Shown here one piece after another: positions 16,440-26,089 of a DNA stretch of 64,000 nt. Each line of letters begins with the position of its first letter. The stretch's first letter is position 1. Source of the DNA: Bin5 sp963662575 (GTDB lineage: Bacteria; Chloroflexota; Anaerolineae; Caldilineales; Caldilineaceae); contig OY759723.1 of NCBI GenBank assembly GCA_963662575.1, positions 744,001 to 808,000 on the forward strand. The letters are read 5' to 3'. A program made the translations under genes and the position numbers. The notes beneath the pieces are model-generated. The model searched no databases. It was not told the origin of the DNA and saw nothing but the letters and a program-made list of their open reading frames with translations.

Positions 16440-19202
16440 ATGATTACCCCCTTCGATTTACAGTGCGAATATGCCGTCGATCCGGTGGGCATCGACGCCC
16501 GAAGACCGCGCTTCAGTTGGCTGCTGCGGGCGGAGGAGCGCGGCCAGATCCAGTCGGCCTACAGGATCCTGGTTGCCAGCAGCGAAGCCAATCTGGCGAC
16601 CGGGGACGGTGACAAATGGGACAGCGGCCGGGTCGCGTCGTCTGAGATGGCGCATGTCGGATACGAAGGCGCGACGCTCGTCAGCAATGAGCGCTGCTGG
16701 TGGGCGGTGCAGGTGTGGGACGGGGAAGGACAGGCCAGCCGGTTCAGTCCTCCGGCGGTGTTCAGCATGGGACTGTTGGAGGCAAACGATTGGCAGGGCG
16801 GCTGGATCGGCGCGGCCGACAGGACGATCTCCGCGCCGCTGCTACGGCGGGAGTTCACGGTAGACAGGCCGGTGCGGCGGGCGACGGTCTACATGTCTGG
16901 GCTGGGTTACGGGGAACTGTATGTGAATGGCGCCAAGGTTGGGCGGAGCGTGCTGGACCCTGGCAACACGTACTACAACAACGACCAGTCGTTTGCGCTG
17001 GGCGCGCGTGTGCTCTATGTGAGCCACGATGTCACGGAGCTGCTGCAGCCAGGCACCAACGTTTTCGGCGTCGTGCTGGGGCATGGGTGGTACAGTGCGG
17101 AGGATGACATCCCGCCGTCGCCCAGCCACCGCACGCCCTACGGGGACAGGCCCAGGCTGCTGCTGCAAGGGATCGTTGAGTACGCGGACGGCGGGCAGGT
17201 CAGTATCGTCTCCGACGGCGGGTGGAATGCGGCGCCGGGCCCGATTACGTATAACGACTTCTGCAACGGCGAACTTTTCGACGCGCGTTTGGAAAAAACG
17301 GGGTGGGACAGCCCTGGTTACGACGACGCGGGCTGGCAGCCGGCTGCGGCCGTGGACGCGCCCGGAGGCGCGCTGACGGCGCAGCGTATGCCGGCGGCGC
17401 GCGTTGTCGAGACGCGTCCGGCGGTCGGGATGACCAGCCCGAGCGAGGGCGTGTATATTTTCGACCTGGGGCAGACGATTACGGGCTGGGGCCGGCTGCG
17501 GGTACGAGGGCCGGCGGGCGCGACGGTTACGCTGCGGCACGGGACCTGTCTGTATGCGGACGGGACGCTGGACGCGCGCAGCAATATGTACAATGAGCCC
17601 GATTCGGAGGAGGACAGGCAGGGGAGCAGCCGCGATGGGGAAGTCCATCATGGCGCGAGGCAGACGGACAGTTATACGCTCAGAGGAGATGGTGTCGAGA
17701 TATGGGAGCCGCGCTTTACGCTGCACAGTTTCCGTTTTGTGGAGGTGACCGGCTATCCGGGCGCGCCGACGCTCGGGAGTGTGGATGGGCGCGTTGTGCA
17801 CACGGCGGTTGGGACCGGGAGCCGTTTTCGCTGCTCGGACGATCTGTTCAACCGTATTCGCAGCAATGTACACTGGACGCTGCGGGGCAGTTTTCAGAGC
17901 ATCTCGCAGGACGCGGCCGACCGGTCCGAGCGGGTGGCGTGGCTGGGCGATCCGGGCTTCATTGCCGAGGACTATCTTTACAACTTTGACAGTGCCACAT
18001 TTTGGGCCAAGTGGCTGGAGGACATCGCTGATGCGCAGAAGGAGGACGGCGATGTCCCAGTGGTGGCTCCGCTGCACTGGCGCACGACGATGGACGCGTA
18101 TCTGCGCTGGATGGACTGGGCGAGCACTTATCCGATCTTTGTGTGGCAGGTCTACCGGCACTACGGCGATGAGCGCGTTCTGGCAAGGCATTATAACTCG
18201 CTGAAGCGGATGATGGCGTTTTACGGTGGGCTGGCGGAGGGGCATGTCATGCGCCATGGGCTGGGCGACCACATGGAACCGCAGGCGGACGGTACATCCA
18301 GCTTCAAGCCGCTGCATACGCCGATGCCGCTCACGTCGACGGCCTATTTCCAGCACTGCGTGTGGATCCTGGCGCAGGCGGCGCGGGTTCTGGGCGAGGA
18401 CGAAGACGCTCAGTCGTACGATGCGCTGGCCGGGGAAATCCGAGAGGCGTTCAACCGCGAGTTTCTGGACAAGGAGACCAACCAGTACGGGGGCGGCAGC
18501 CAGACGGCGAACGCGGTGGCGCTGCACCTGGACTTGGTGCCGGCAGAGAGGGTGGAGGCGGTCGCGGCCAACCTGGTCGAGGATATCCGTGTGCGTCAGA
18601 ACGGGCATCTGACGACGGGCATCATCGGCACGGCCGCGCTGGAGAATGCGCTGCCGCGGTATGGGCAGGCGGAGGTGATGGCCGAGCTAATGTCGCAGAC
18701 CACTTTCCCGAGTTGGGGCGAGCAGATCGCGAAGGGCGCGACGACGGTGTGGGAGTCGTGGGACGGCGACCCGGAGGAAGCGTTGAGCCTGAATATGAAG
18801 ATGTTCTGCAGCACGGAGGTCTTCTTTTATCGGACTCTGGCCGGCATCAGCCCGACCAGTCCCGGTTATCGGACGATCGCGATCTGCCCCAACGTGGTCG
18901 GCGGGGTGACCGATGTGGAGGCTGAGGTCGAGACGCGGTCCGGCACGGTGGCTGCGGCGTGGCAGCGCGAGGCGGGGGCGTTTGCCTTGCAGGTGACTAT
19001 CCCTGTCAACACGGCGGCGCAGGTCAGCATACCCAAGCTGGGGTTGGGCGCGGTGGCTGTCAGCGAGGGTGGCAAGACGGTTTGGGAAAAGGGGGCGTTC
19101 AGGCCGGGTACGATAGGGATCGATGCGGGTGAGGAGAACAGGGACGCCGTCACTTTTCAGGTTGGCTCCGGCTTCTATGACTTTCGCCTGGTCGAAGGAT
19201 AA
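16440..19202 (+). CDS. Alpha-L-rhamnosidase, GH78 family
   Basis: A 920-residue glycoside hydrolase. The N-terminal beta domains (AYRILVASSEANL, then the galactose-binding-like TVYMSGLGYGELYVNGAKVG) are followed near residue 450-500 by a concanavalin-like part and the (alpha/alpha)6 catalytic barrel. The catalytic region reads DAADRSERVAWLGDPGF; the first acidic residues after it match the GH78 general acid site. TTVWESWDGD, with the conserved tryptophans, lies near residue 775. No signal peptide is visible, so it probably acts in the cytoplasm on imported rhamnosides. ATG 16440 starts the homologous part; 120 codons upstream are open but unlike protein. It is divergent from the CUT1 importer. 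Confidence 0.92.
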   Translation: MITPFDLQCEYAVDPVGIDARRPRFSWLLRAEERGQIQSAYRILVASSEANLATGDGDKWDSGRVASSEMAHVGYEGATLVSNERCWWAVQVWDGEGQASRFSPPAVFSMGLLEANDWQGGWIGAADRTISAPLLRREFTVDRPVRRATVYMSGLGYGELYVNGAKVGRSVLDPGNTYYNNDQSFALGARVLYVSHDVTELLQPGTNVFGVVLGHGWYSAEDDIPPSPSHRTPYGDRPRLLLQGIVEYADGGQVSIVSDGGWNAAPGPITYNDFCNGELFDARLEKTGWDSPGYDDAGWQPAAAVDAPGGALTAQRMPAARVVETRPAVGMTSPSEGVYIFDLGQTITGWGRLRVRGPAGATVTLRHGTCLYADGTLDARSNMYNEPDSEEDRQGSSRDGEVHHGARQTDSYTLRGDGVEIWEPRFTLHSFRFVEVTGYPGAPTLGSVDGRVVHTAVGTGSRFRCSDDLFNRIRSNVHWTLRGSFQSISQDAADRSERVAWLGDPGFIAEDYLYNFDSATFWAKWLEDIADAQKEDGDVPVVAPLHWRTTMDAYLRWMDWASTYPIFVWQVYRHYGDERVLARHYNSLKRMMAFYGGLAEGHVMRHGLGDHMEPQADGTSSFKPLHTPMPLTSTAYFQHCVWILAQAARVLGEDEDAQSYDALAGEIREAFNREFLDKETNQYGGGSQTANAVALHLDLVPAERVEAVAANLVEDIRVRQNGHLTTGIIGTAALENALPRYGQAEVMAELMSQTTFPSWGEQIAKGATTVWESWDGDPEEALSLNMKMFCSTEVFFYRTLAGISPTSPGYRTIAICPNVVGGVTDVEAEVETRSGTVAAAWQREAGAFALQVTIPVNTAAQVSIPKLGLGAVAVSEGGKTVWEKGAFRPGTIGIDAGEENRDAVTFQVGSGFYDFRLVEG

Positions 19203-19238
19203 CTTGTAAAAGCAGAATCAAGCCTGAGAGGAATAAGG

Positions 19239-20237
19239 ATGACAATGAAGATTGCAGTTGTAGGAACCGGAGGCGTTGCGGAGAAGAACTATCTGCCCTG
19301 CATCGTGGAGCGCGAGGATATTCAGCTCAGTTATTTGAACCGTACGCGCAGCAAGGCAGAGGCGGTGGCGGAACAGTTCGGCGGGCGCGTTGCGGCGGAT
19401 GCAGCCGATCTGTTAGCGGACGAACCGGACACCTGTTTGATCTTTACCAAGGAGACGGACCGTCTCGACGCGGCCAATGCGCTGCTGCCTTACGGGCCGA
19501 AGCGACTGTTTTTCGAAAAACCGCTGGCGGCGCGGCATGGCCAAGCCAATGTCGTGGAAGAGGACTTCTTCGACGCGCGGGATATGCTGCAGGCGGCGCA
19601 CGGCGCGGGCGTGGAGACGGCGATGGTGTTCAACTATCGCTTCTTCGACCAGACGCGGCTGGCACGGGAGATCGTGGAGCGCGAGGCGTTCGGGCAGCCG
19701 GTGCATTTCACTGGCTTGGTGCACTACAACTGCTGGAGCCACTGCATCGACCTGCTGTTGTATTTCATGGGGCCGGCGGCCAGTATCAGCGCGCAGGCTT
19801 CCTCGCCAGGCGCGGGCGCCGATGAAGCGCGCAACGTAACTGTGGCTGCGCGTTTGGCAAACGACGCCACCGGCACGCTAATAGGCACATCCGCCATCGA
19901 TACCAAGCTTCCGCTCTACGAGTTGACCTTTGCGTATGAGCACGGGCGGCTGAGTATGCGGGACCTGGACGGCGAGATGGAGGTAGTCAACTACCGTACG
20001 GGGCGCCATGAACGGCACAACCTGACGTTCGATGTCTCGCGCTGGGACCAGTACCGGGCGTCGTTTGGTAAGGCGATCAACGCCTATCTGGACAGCGTGC
20101 GGGATGGGGCGCCACCGCCGATACCGGGCGTGGCCGGGTTGCAGGAGCTGCAGTTTGAGGCGGGGATCAAGCGGGCGATTGCGAGCGGCGCGACGGTGGA
20201 TTTGGGAGAGGCGTTCGGGTTGGGGGGGTTGTCGTAG
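19239..20237 (+). CDS. Gfo/Idh-family oxidoreductase
   Basis: A 332-residue Gfo/Idh protein, a different branch from the pair at 10488 and 11687. Rossmann motif IAVVGTGGVAEKNYLPCI at the N-terminus, the catalytic segment LFFEKPLAARHG near residue 90, and VHYNCWSHCIDLLLYFMG in the substrate domain. AGGAATAAGG precedes ATG 19239; ATG 19245 two codons later is also possible. It starts 36 bases after the rhamnosidase and probably acts on the released sugar. Confidence 0.9.
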   Translation: MTMKIAVVGTGGVAEKNYLPCIVEREDIQLSYLNRTRSKAEAVAEQFGGRVAADAADLLADEPDTCLIFTKETDRLDAANALLPYGPKRLFFEKPLAARHGQANVVEEDFFDARDMLQAAHGAGVETAMVFNYRFFDQTRLAREIVEREAFGQPVHFTGLVHYNCWSHCIDLLLYFMGPAASISAQASSPGAGADEARNVTVAARLANDATGTLIGTSAIDTKLPLYELTFAYEHGRLSMRDLDGEMEVVNYRTGRHERHNLTFDVSRWDQYRASFGKAINAYLDSVRDGAPPPIPGVAGLQELQFEAGIKRAIASGATVDLGEAFGLGGLS

Positions 20238-20284
20238 TCCCGAAAGCAGGGAACGAGGTCATCGAGAACAGGAGGAGGTCGAGG

Positions 20285-21052
20285 TTGAAGGCTCTTGCAT
20301 CAAGACGCCCGACTGGCGTTCTGATCGGTTCGGAGGTTGAGCCTCATTCTTTGGGCAAGTGTCTTTTCCTCCATTTAGCTCCCGGCATCGCAAACATAGT
20401 AGCGATCTTGCTGGGGTTGGCGACCTTTTGGAACCCGTCATTACCGCCGGAACTAATCTTCGGCGTATTCACAAACGTATTCGTGCTGATTCCCGTGCAG
20501 CTAGGATACCTCTACTATCTGGCTAAGAAGCGGCACAACCCAGGGTGGTCGCTTGAAGGCATCGTTGTATACAACCAACCAGTCTCCTGGTCTCGCTATT
20601 TCCTATGGGTTCCCGCGATCCTGGCGCCAACCGCCATTATCTTTGCCGCGTTTGAGCCGATCACCCTTTGGCTTGAAACTTTCGTTGGTTTCAGCGTCTT
20701 CGCGAAATACCAGATGACAGGGGTTTCGGAGGTCGCAGGAATCGTTCTATTTGCGAACGTCGTGCTCACCGGCATCCTCGTTCCCATAACCGAAGAGCTC
20801 TATTTCCGCGGGTATCTGCTCCCAAGAATGCCAAGCCAGTTCGGGCGCCTGAAGCCCGCCGCACACAGCTTACTTTTTGCCATTTACCATTTTGACACGC
20901 CCTGGATGATTCCGGTCCGCACGTTGGGCATCTTGCCGCTCATCTACACAACCATCCACACGCACAGCGTCCGCCTCGGCATAATTGCGCACTGCCTGGT
21001 CAATTTGGCAAACTTTTCCGATTCCATATCGAGGCGTATTGGGACCCCGTGA
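20285..21052 (+). CDS. CPBP-family intramembrane metalloprotease
   Basis: A 255-residue polytopic membrane protein with the three CPBP (Rce1/Abi) motifs: EELYFR at residues 170-175, H194 through YH at 201-202, and H236-x3-N240. These supply the glutamates and histidines of the active site in this family. The start is TTG 20285, preceded by GGAGGAGG. Its base composition is visibly AT-richer than the flanking sugar genes, so it may be a recent arrival. Roles in the family range from prenyl-protein processing to bacteriocin self-immunity; none is indicated here. Confidence 0.85.
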   Translation: MKALASRRPTGVLIGSEVEPHSLGKCLFLHLAPGIANIVAILLGLATFWNPSLPPELIFGVFTNVFVLIPVQLGYLYYLAKKRHNPGWSLEGIVVYNQPVSWSRYFLWVPAILAPTAIIFAAFEPITLWLETFVGFSVFAKYQMTGVSEVAGIVLFANVVLTGILVPITEELYFRGYLLPRMPSQFGRLKPAAHSLLFAIYHFDTPWMIPVRTLGILPLIYTTIHTHSVRLGIIAHCLVNLANFSDSISRRIGTP

Positions 21053-21249
21053 ACGTGCGAGTATGGATCTTCAAAGACGCAGGCGACGCCTGACAGGACG
21101 TCGGAACTCGGTTGGACAGCTGGGGCGCAAGCCCGTCGCTCGTATCACATCGGCGACCCTGAACCGAACTAAGGTCGGATCTGGTGGACGAAAGAGTCCC
21201 TGCCAGTCCGATAGAGAGCCGCAGCGCGCATAGAAGGTGCGACGACTGG

Positions 21250-22503
21250 CTACCCCGTTTCTTGCAATTCCGTTTTAGGCAGATCCTTGGTTGGGTCGAC
21301 GAAGGGGACGCGTACGACTTCGGCGTCGACGATGCCATCGGCGGGGAGCTGGACTTTGACCTGGGTGCCACGTCTCCAGTGGGAGCGGGGCATGACGGCC
21401 AGGGCGATGTTTGAGCCCTGGGCCGGGGACCAGAAGGCGCTGGTGACGTAGCCGACGTCGTCGCCGGAGTCGCTGTCCTTGACCAGGTAGAAATCCTCGT
21501 TGTACCAGGCGATTGGCTCGCCGCCGACGCGTAGACCGACCAGCCGCTGATTTACCCCCTCCTGCTTGATGCGGGTAAGCGCCTCTTTGCCGATAAAATC
21601 GCCTTTGTCCAGGTCCACCTGCCAGCCGAGCCGCACTTCGTAGGGGTTGTTCTCTATGTCCATGTCCTGGCCGTAGGAGAGGATGCCCGCTTCGATGCGG
21701 CGGATATGGCTGGGCGCAATCACGCCGAGGTTGAACTCCTCGCCTTGCTCGAGGATGTAGGGCCAGACGTCGTCGGCGTGGAGCATGGCGTTGTGCAGGT
21801 AGATCTCGAAGCCGAGTTCGGCGGAGAAGCCGGTGCGCGAGATCGTAACGGGATGGCCGTTGACCGTGTCGTGGATCAGGCTGTAGTAGGGCATCTCACG
21901 GACGTGGGGACCGACCATCTTCTCCAGGAGCGCGGCCGACTTGGGGCCTTGGATCTGCACTGGAGAGACATCGAGCTCGTGGATTTCAACGTTGAACCGG
22001 CCGGTGGAGTTGACGCCCTGCGCCCAGAGCAACACGTCGGAGTCGGAGATGCTGAACCAGAACTCATCGTCGGCTACGCGCAGCAGAACCGGGTCGTTGA
22101 TGATGCCGCCGTACTGGTTGCAGAGGATCACATAGCGGGCCTGCATAGTGGGCAAGAGGCTGTGCACATCGCGGGTGATGACATAATCGACGAAGTCGGC
22201 GGCGTCGGGGCCCTTGACCTGGATCTGGCGTTCGACGGCCACATCCCACATGCTGACGTGCTCGGTCAGGAATTTGTACTCGGCGAGCATGCCGCCGTCT
22301 TCGGGCTTGATGTAGGCGCGGGGGTGGTATTGGTGGTTGTAGGTGGTGTAGGCCCAGCAACCGGCGGCCTTGGACAGGTGCCACCAGGGCGACTTCCTGA
22401 TGCGGGTTGAGATAAGCATACGGGCGTCGCTGTTGCCGCTCTGGCGCAGGTTTATGGGCAGGCGGCGGTGCTTGAGACCGTCGATGAGTAGTGTTTGTGA
22501 CAT
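21250..22503 (-). CDS. GcvT-like aminomethyltransferase/demethylase
   Basis: A 417-residue folate-dependent methyl-transfer protein of the GcvT/DmdA type. The tetrahydrofolate-binding core includes FLTEHVSMWDVAVERQIQV, ISRTGFSAELGFEIYL and IRRIEAGILSYGQDMDIENN, and the C-terminal barrel has DKGDFIGKEAL. ATG 22503 follows GGAG at nine bases. It is the last gene of the leftward operon and follows a flavoprotein with its own GcvT half. It would pass a one-carbon unit from a methylated substrate to tetrahydrofolate. Glycine cleavage itself is unlikely because the P, H and L proteins are absent. Confidence 0.85.
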   Translation of the reverse strand: MSQTLLIDGLKHRRLPINLRQSGNSDARMLISTRIRKSPWWHLSKAAGCWAYTTYNHQYHPRAYIKPEDGGMLAEYKFLTEHVSMWDVAVERQIQVKGPDAADFVDYVITRDVHSLLPTMQARYVILCNQYGGIINDPVLLRVADDEFWFSISDSDVLLWAQGVNSTGRFNVEIHELDVSPVQIQGPKSAALLEKMVGPHVREMPYYSLIHDTVNGHPVTISRTGFSAELGFEIYLHNAMLHADDVWPYILEQGEEFNLGVIAPSHIRRIEAGILSYGQDMDIENNPYEVRLGWQVDLDKGDFIGKEALTRIKQEGVNQRLVGLRVGGEPIAWYNEDFYLVKDSDSGDDVGYVTSAFWSPAQGSNIALAVMPRSHWRRGTQVKVQLPADGIVDAEVVRVPFVDPTKDLPKTELQETG

Positions 22504-22516
22504 GTAGAGTAGCTCC

Positions 22517-22535
22517 AAGGTCAGTAGTCAGTGAA
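22517..22535. repeat. TCAGTGG-type heptad repeat tract (short)
   Basis: AAGGTCAGTAGTCAGTGAA lies between the flavoprotein and GcvT-like genes and matches the heptads seen at 13631, 14561, 57601 and 62389. Confidence 0.4.
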
Positions 22536-22559
22536 TGATGGTCGGCAGGATGCCGCGTA

Positions 22560-25028
22560 TCAGGCTTTCATTTTTGTGCCGCGCGGGTCGTAGAGGGGCT
22601 CTTTTGCGACCGTTGCGGGAAGACGATCTCCGAAGTAAAGAATATCTACAGTGGTTCCCACATTGACGTAATCGAGTGGCAGGTAGCCATAGACGATGCC
22701 GCGCCCGATTGTGTGGCCGTAGTTGGCGCTTGTAACATAATCCAAAACGCGGTCTCCGTGCATAATCGGCTCTTTGCCCATGACGACAGCGTCCGGGTCG
22801 TCCAGCGTCATACAGCAGAGCCGGCGGTTGGTCCCTTCGGCGCGAATCTTGACCAGCGCATCGCGGCCGATGAAATCGCCTTTGTCCATGCGAACGGCAA
22901 AACCGATGCCGGCCTCGTAGGGATTGTACTCGGTGTGGATGTCCTGACCCCAGAGCCGGTAACCCTTTTCGAGCCGAAGCGAATCGAAGGCACCGCCGCC
23001 GGCCGCGAGCACGCCCAGTGGGCCGCCCGCCTCCCAGAGGATATCCCACAGACGCAGGCCCTGTTCGAACGGGGCGTAAAGCTCCCAGCCGAGTTCACCC
23101 GCATAGGAGATACGCAGGGCCAGCACTGGGACCTCGGCGATCGTTATCTGCTTAGCGGTCAGGTAGGGGAAACCGGCGTCGGTCAGATCGTCTTCGCTGA
23201 CACGGCTGAGCAGGTCGCGGGCGTGCGGCCCCCACAGGCCGATGCAGCAGAGCCCCGCTGAAATATCGCTCAGGCTGGCCGAGCCGTCGCCGGGCAGATT
23301 CTCCTTCATCCAGTCGAGGTCGTGGAGGCCCATGCCGCCGCCGGTCACGAGCATGAAGCGCTCTTCGCCCAGGCGGGTGACGGTCAGGTCGCACTTGATG
23401 GCGCCGCGCGGGGTCAGCATGGCGGTGTAGGTGATTGCGCCGACCGGTCTGTCCATGTCGTTGGCTGCCAGGCGCTGCAACGCTGCGAGCGCGGCGGGGC
23501 CGGTTATCTCGAATACGGCGAAGGGCGTCAGGTCGAACAGGGCCACCCGTTCCCGTGTGGCGGCGTGTTCGACCGCGACCGCGGGCGACCATTCCTGCGC
23601 GGCCCAGCCGCTGCGGTCTGCGCCGGATACTTTGTGTGAATCGAGCAGCTCCAGGTTGGCGTCGTACCACTGGGGGCGTTCCCAGCCCGCGTTCTCGAAG
23701 AAGACGGCGCCCAGTTCCTGCTGGCGCGCATAGAATGGCGTCAGCCGCAGGTTGCGGGGGTGGGTCATCTGCTGGCGTGGGTGGATGATATCGTAGACTT
23801 CGCGGTACTGCTGTGCGGCGCGGGCGCGGACGTAGGGGCGGCTGAGGGCGTGCGGGTGGAAACGTCGGATGTCGCACTCGTGCAGGTCGGTTGTGGGCTC
23901 ACCTTCCACGATCCATTCTGCGACTGCCTTGCCCACGCCGCCGGCGTGTGTGATCCAAACTGCCTGGGCCGACCAGAAGCCGGGCAGTTGGGGGGATTCG
24001 CCGAGCACGGGGAAGCCGTCGTTGGTGAATGAGAAGATGCCGTTGAGTTTGCGCGTCAACTCTACATCTTTGAGGCTGGGCATCAGTTGGCCCGTTGCGG
24101 TCAACGCGGCCTCGAAGTGGTCCGAAGGGAAGGGCATTTCAGCAGGGGGCATGCCGTTGACGGCGCGGTCGGGGAGTTCGGCGGCGTCCACCAGGAGCGG
24201 TTCGTGCAGGTAGGAGCCGATGCCGATGCTCTCGCCCTGCTGCCGGAAATACATCGCCTTGTCCTGGTTGCGCAGGAAAGGGAGGGATATTTCCTCGGTC
24301 GCGCCGGCCAGTTCAGGCAGCGGCGTGGTAACGGCGTAGAGGTGTTGCATCGGCGACAGCGGGATCGGCACGCTGGCCATGCCTCCGACCTTGGGCGCCC
24401 AGATACCGGTGGCGGCGACGACGAGTTCGGTCTCGATGTCACCGTGCGTTGTATGCACGGCGGTGATGCGCCCATTGGCGATGCCGAAGCCGGTCACTTT
24501 GATGCCACCGAAGAATTCGGCGCCGGTTCGCTCGGCTGCACGCGCCATCGCCTGTGCCGACCTGGTGGCCTTCGTTTGGATATCGGAGGGGACGTAGAGC
24601 GCGCCAAAAATGCGGTCGGTCAGGAGTGGAAAGCGGGCGCGCGCCTCGTCCGGGCTGAGCAGATGGCAGTCCACGCCCCAGGCGAGGCCGTAGCCGTGCT
24701 TGCGCTTCAGGTCGGTGAGACGTTCGGGCGTCCAGGCGACTTCCATGCTGCCGACCTGGCGGGCGCAGGGCTCACCGTCAATCTCCATTTGGGTCCAGAG
24801 GTCGACGGTGTGGCGCGCGAACTCGGTCATTGTTTTGGAGGCGTTGATCTGGAAAACGAGGCCCGGCGCATGTGAGGTAGAGCCGCCAGTCTCGAACAGC
24901 GGGCCTTGATCGACGACGACGATTTCGCGCCATCCGAGTTGCGACATGTGATAGGCCACGCTGCAGCCGGCGATTCCGGCGCCGATGATCACGGCCCGGG
25001 CATGTTTAGGCAACATCATACTCCCCAT
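22560..25028 (-). CDS. FAD-dependent dimethylglycine/sarcosine dehydrogenase-like protein
   Basis: An 822-residue fusion: N-terminal FAD-binding oxidoreductase (GAGIAG at residues 16-21; STSHAPGLVFQ with His53 where DMGDH-type enzymes attach FAD), a middle FAO_M-type linker, and a C-terminal GcvT half (EITGPAALAALQRLAANDMD, then ISYAGELGWELYAPFEQGL and DKGDFIGRDAL). This is the architecture of dimethylglycine and sarcosine dehydrogenases, which oxidise an N-methyl group and hand formaldehyde to tetrahydrofolate. The start may be ATG 25028 or the ATG pair at 25019/25016. It sits between the dehydrogenase at 25073 and the second GcvT gene, all in one operon with a CUT1 importer. The real substrate is unknown. 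Confidence 0.9.
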   Translation of the reverse strand: MGSMMLPKHARAVIIGAGIAGCSVAYHMSQLGWREIVVVDQGPLFETGGSTSHAPGLVFQINASKTMTEFARHTVDLWTQMEIDGEPCARQVGSMEVAWTPERLTDLKRKHGYGLAWGVDCHLLSPDEARARFPLLTDRIFGALYVPSDIQTKATRSAQAMARAAERTGAEFFGGIKVTGFGIANGRITAVHTTHGDIETELVVAATGIWAPKVGGMASVPIPLSPMQHLYAVTTPLPELAGATEEISLPFLRNQDKAMYFRQQGESIGIGSYLHEPLLVDAAELPDRAVNGMPPAEMPFPSDHFEAALTATGQLMPSLKDVELTRKLNGIFSFTNDGFPVLGESPQLPGFWSAQAVWITHAGGVGKAVAEWIVEGEPTTDLHECDIRRFHPHALSRPYVRARAAQQYREVYDIIHPRQQMTHPRNLRLTPFYARQQELGAVFFENAGWERPQWYDANLELLDSHKVSGADRSGWAAQEWSPAVAVEHAATRERVALFDLTPFAVFEITGPAALAALQRLAANDMDRPVGAITYTAMLTPRGAIKCDLTVTRLGEERFMLVTGGGMGLHDLDWMKENLPGDGSASLSDISAGLCCIGLWGPHARDLLSRVSEDDLTDAGFPYLTAKQITIAEVPVLALRISYAGELGWELYAPFEQGLRLWDILWEAGGPLGVLAAGGGAFDSLRLEKGYRLWGQDIHTEYNPYEAGIGFAVRMDKGDFIGRDALVKIRAEGTNRRLCCMTLDDPDAVVMGKEPIMHGDRVLDYVTSANYGHTIGRGIVYGYLPLDYVNVGTTVDILYFGDRLPATVAKEPLYDPRGTKMKA

Positions 25029-25072
25029 TTCTCGGTATTCGCATTCCAGTTACCGGCCGCCGTTGGTCGGCG

Positions 25073-26080
25073 TCAGGCCATAATCTTCAGTTTCTCGTAC
25101 GGTACGACCAGCCGCAGCGGTTCGTTATTGAAGAAGCGCTCGATGTCGCGCACGATCTCCTCGACCAGGCGCATTCGATTCTCGACGGTGTGGCCGGAAA
25201 CATGGGGGGACAGGAAGACGTTGTCGAGATCGCGGATGGGATGATCGGCGGACAGGGGCTCCGGCTCGAAGACATCGATATAGGCGTTGAAGCGGTTCTT
25301 CTGCAGCTCGGCGAGCAGGGCATCCTGATCCAGCACCCAGGAACGCGCGGTGTGGACAAAAAGTGCGCCGTCGCGAATCGACTGGAAGTGGGCGCCGGTA
25401 ATCATATGCCTGGTTTCGGGGGTGATCGGGGCGTGCACCGAGATGATATCGGAGTTGGCAAAGATGTCTTCCAGGGAGACGCTGCGTACACCGAGCAGTT
25501 GGGCGTCTTCTTCGTTCAGGTAGGGGTCGTAGACGGTCACATCGCAGCCAAACGGCTTGAGCAGCCCGATGACGCGGCGGCCGACCATGCTGGCGCTGAC
25601 GATTCCCACTTTTTTGGAATACAGGGAGTGACCGGGCCAGTTGTGGGCAGGTTTCCAGCCGCGTTCGACCTTCATGACTTTTTCGTAGGGGAAGAGATTG
25701 CGCTGCCCGCTCAACATGGCCCAGAGCGTGTATTCAGCGACGGATTCGGCGATGACATCGGCAGCGCTGAGGAGCACGATGCCGCGTTCATGGCCGGCGG
25801 GGGCCAGGCGGGTCTTGACCGAACCGGCGCCATGGCCGACGATTTGCAGGTCGTCGGCAGCGGCTACATGTTCTTCGGTTATCTGTGGCGATCCCCAGGA
25901 GGTGACGACGACGGCGGCGCCTGGGATCATCTCGAGCAGTTCATCGCTTGTGTAGTTACGATCCAACTCGTTCCAGATCACAGTGCCCAGGCTCTCCAGT
26001 ATGGAGACAGCTTTGGGGGAGAGGATATCTTCGGAGAGGCCAGTCGGAGGCAGATAGAGAATTTTTCGTTCTTGCGTCAT
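25073..26080 (-). CDS. D-isomer-specific 2-hydroxyacid dehydrogenase family protein
   Basis: A 335-residue NAD-dependent dehydrogenase. The catalytic triad is visible as VHTARSWVLDQDAL (Arg), DVFEPEPL (Glu) and SPHVSGHT (His). The nucleotide loop is unusual: VGIVSASMVGRRVIGLL keeps only the last glycine of the normal GxGxxG. Such degenerate loops occur in several hydroxyacid dehydrogenase subfamilies. It starts nine bases after the permease stop and precedes the flavoprotein, so it probably processes the same imported compound or its demethylated acid. Confidence 0.88.
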   Translation of the reverse strand: MTQERKILYLPPTGLSEDILSPKAVSILESLGTVIWNELDRNYTSDELLEMIPGAAVVVTSWGSPQITEEHVAAADDLQIVGHGAGSVKTRLAPAGHERGIVLLSAADVIAESVAEYTLWAMLSGQRNLFPYEKVMKVERGWKPAHNWPGHSLYSKKVGIVSASMVGRRVIGLLKPFGCDVTVYDPYLNEEDAQLLGVRSVSLEDIFANSDIISVHAPITPETRHMITGAHFQSIRDGALFVHTARSWVLDQDALLAELQKNRFNAYIDVFEPEPLSADHPIRDLDNVFLSPHVSGHTVENRMRLVEEIVRDIERFFNNEPLRLVVPYEKLKIMA

Positions 26081-26089
26081 TCGAATGTA

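Noticed and set aside
16842..18608. 588-residue minus-strand frame opposite the rhamnosidase
   Set aside because: Arg/Pro/His-rich antisense shadow with no motif.
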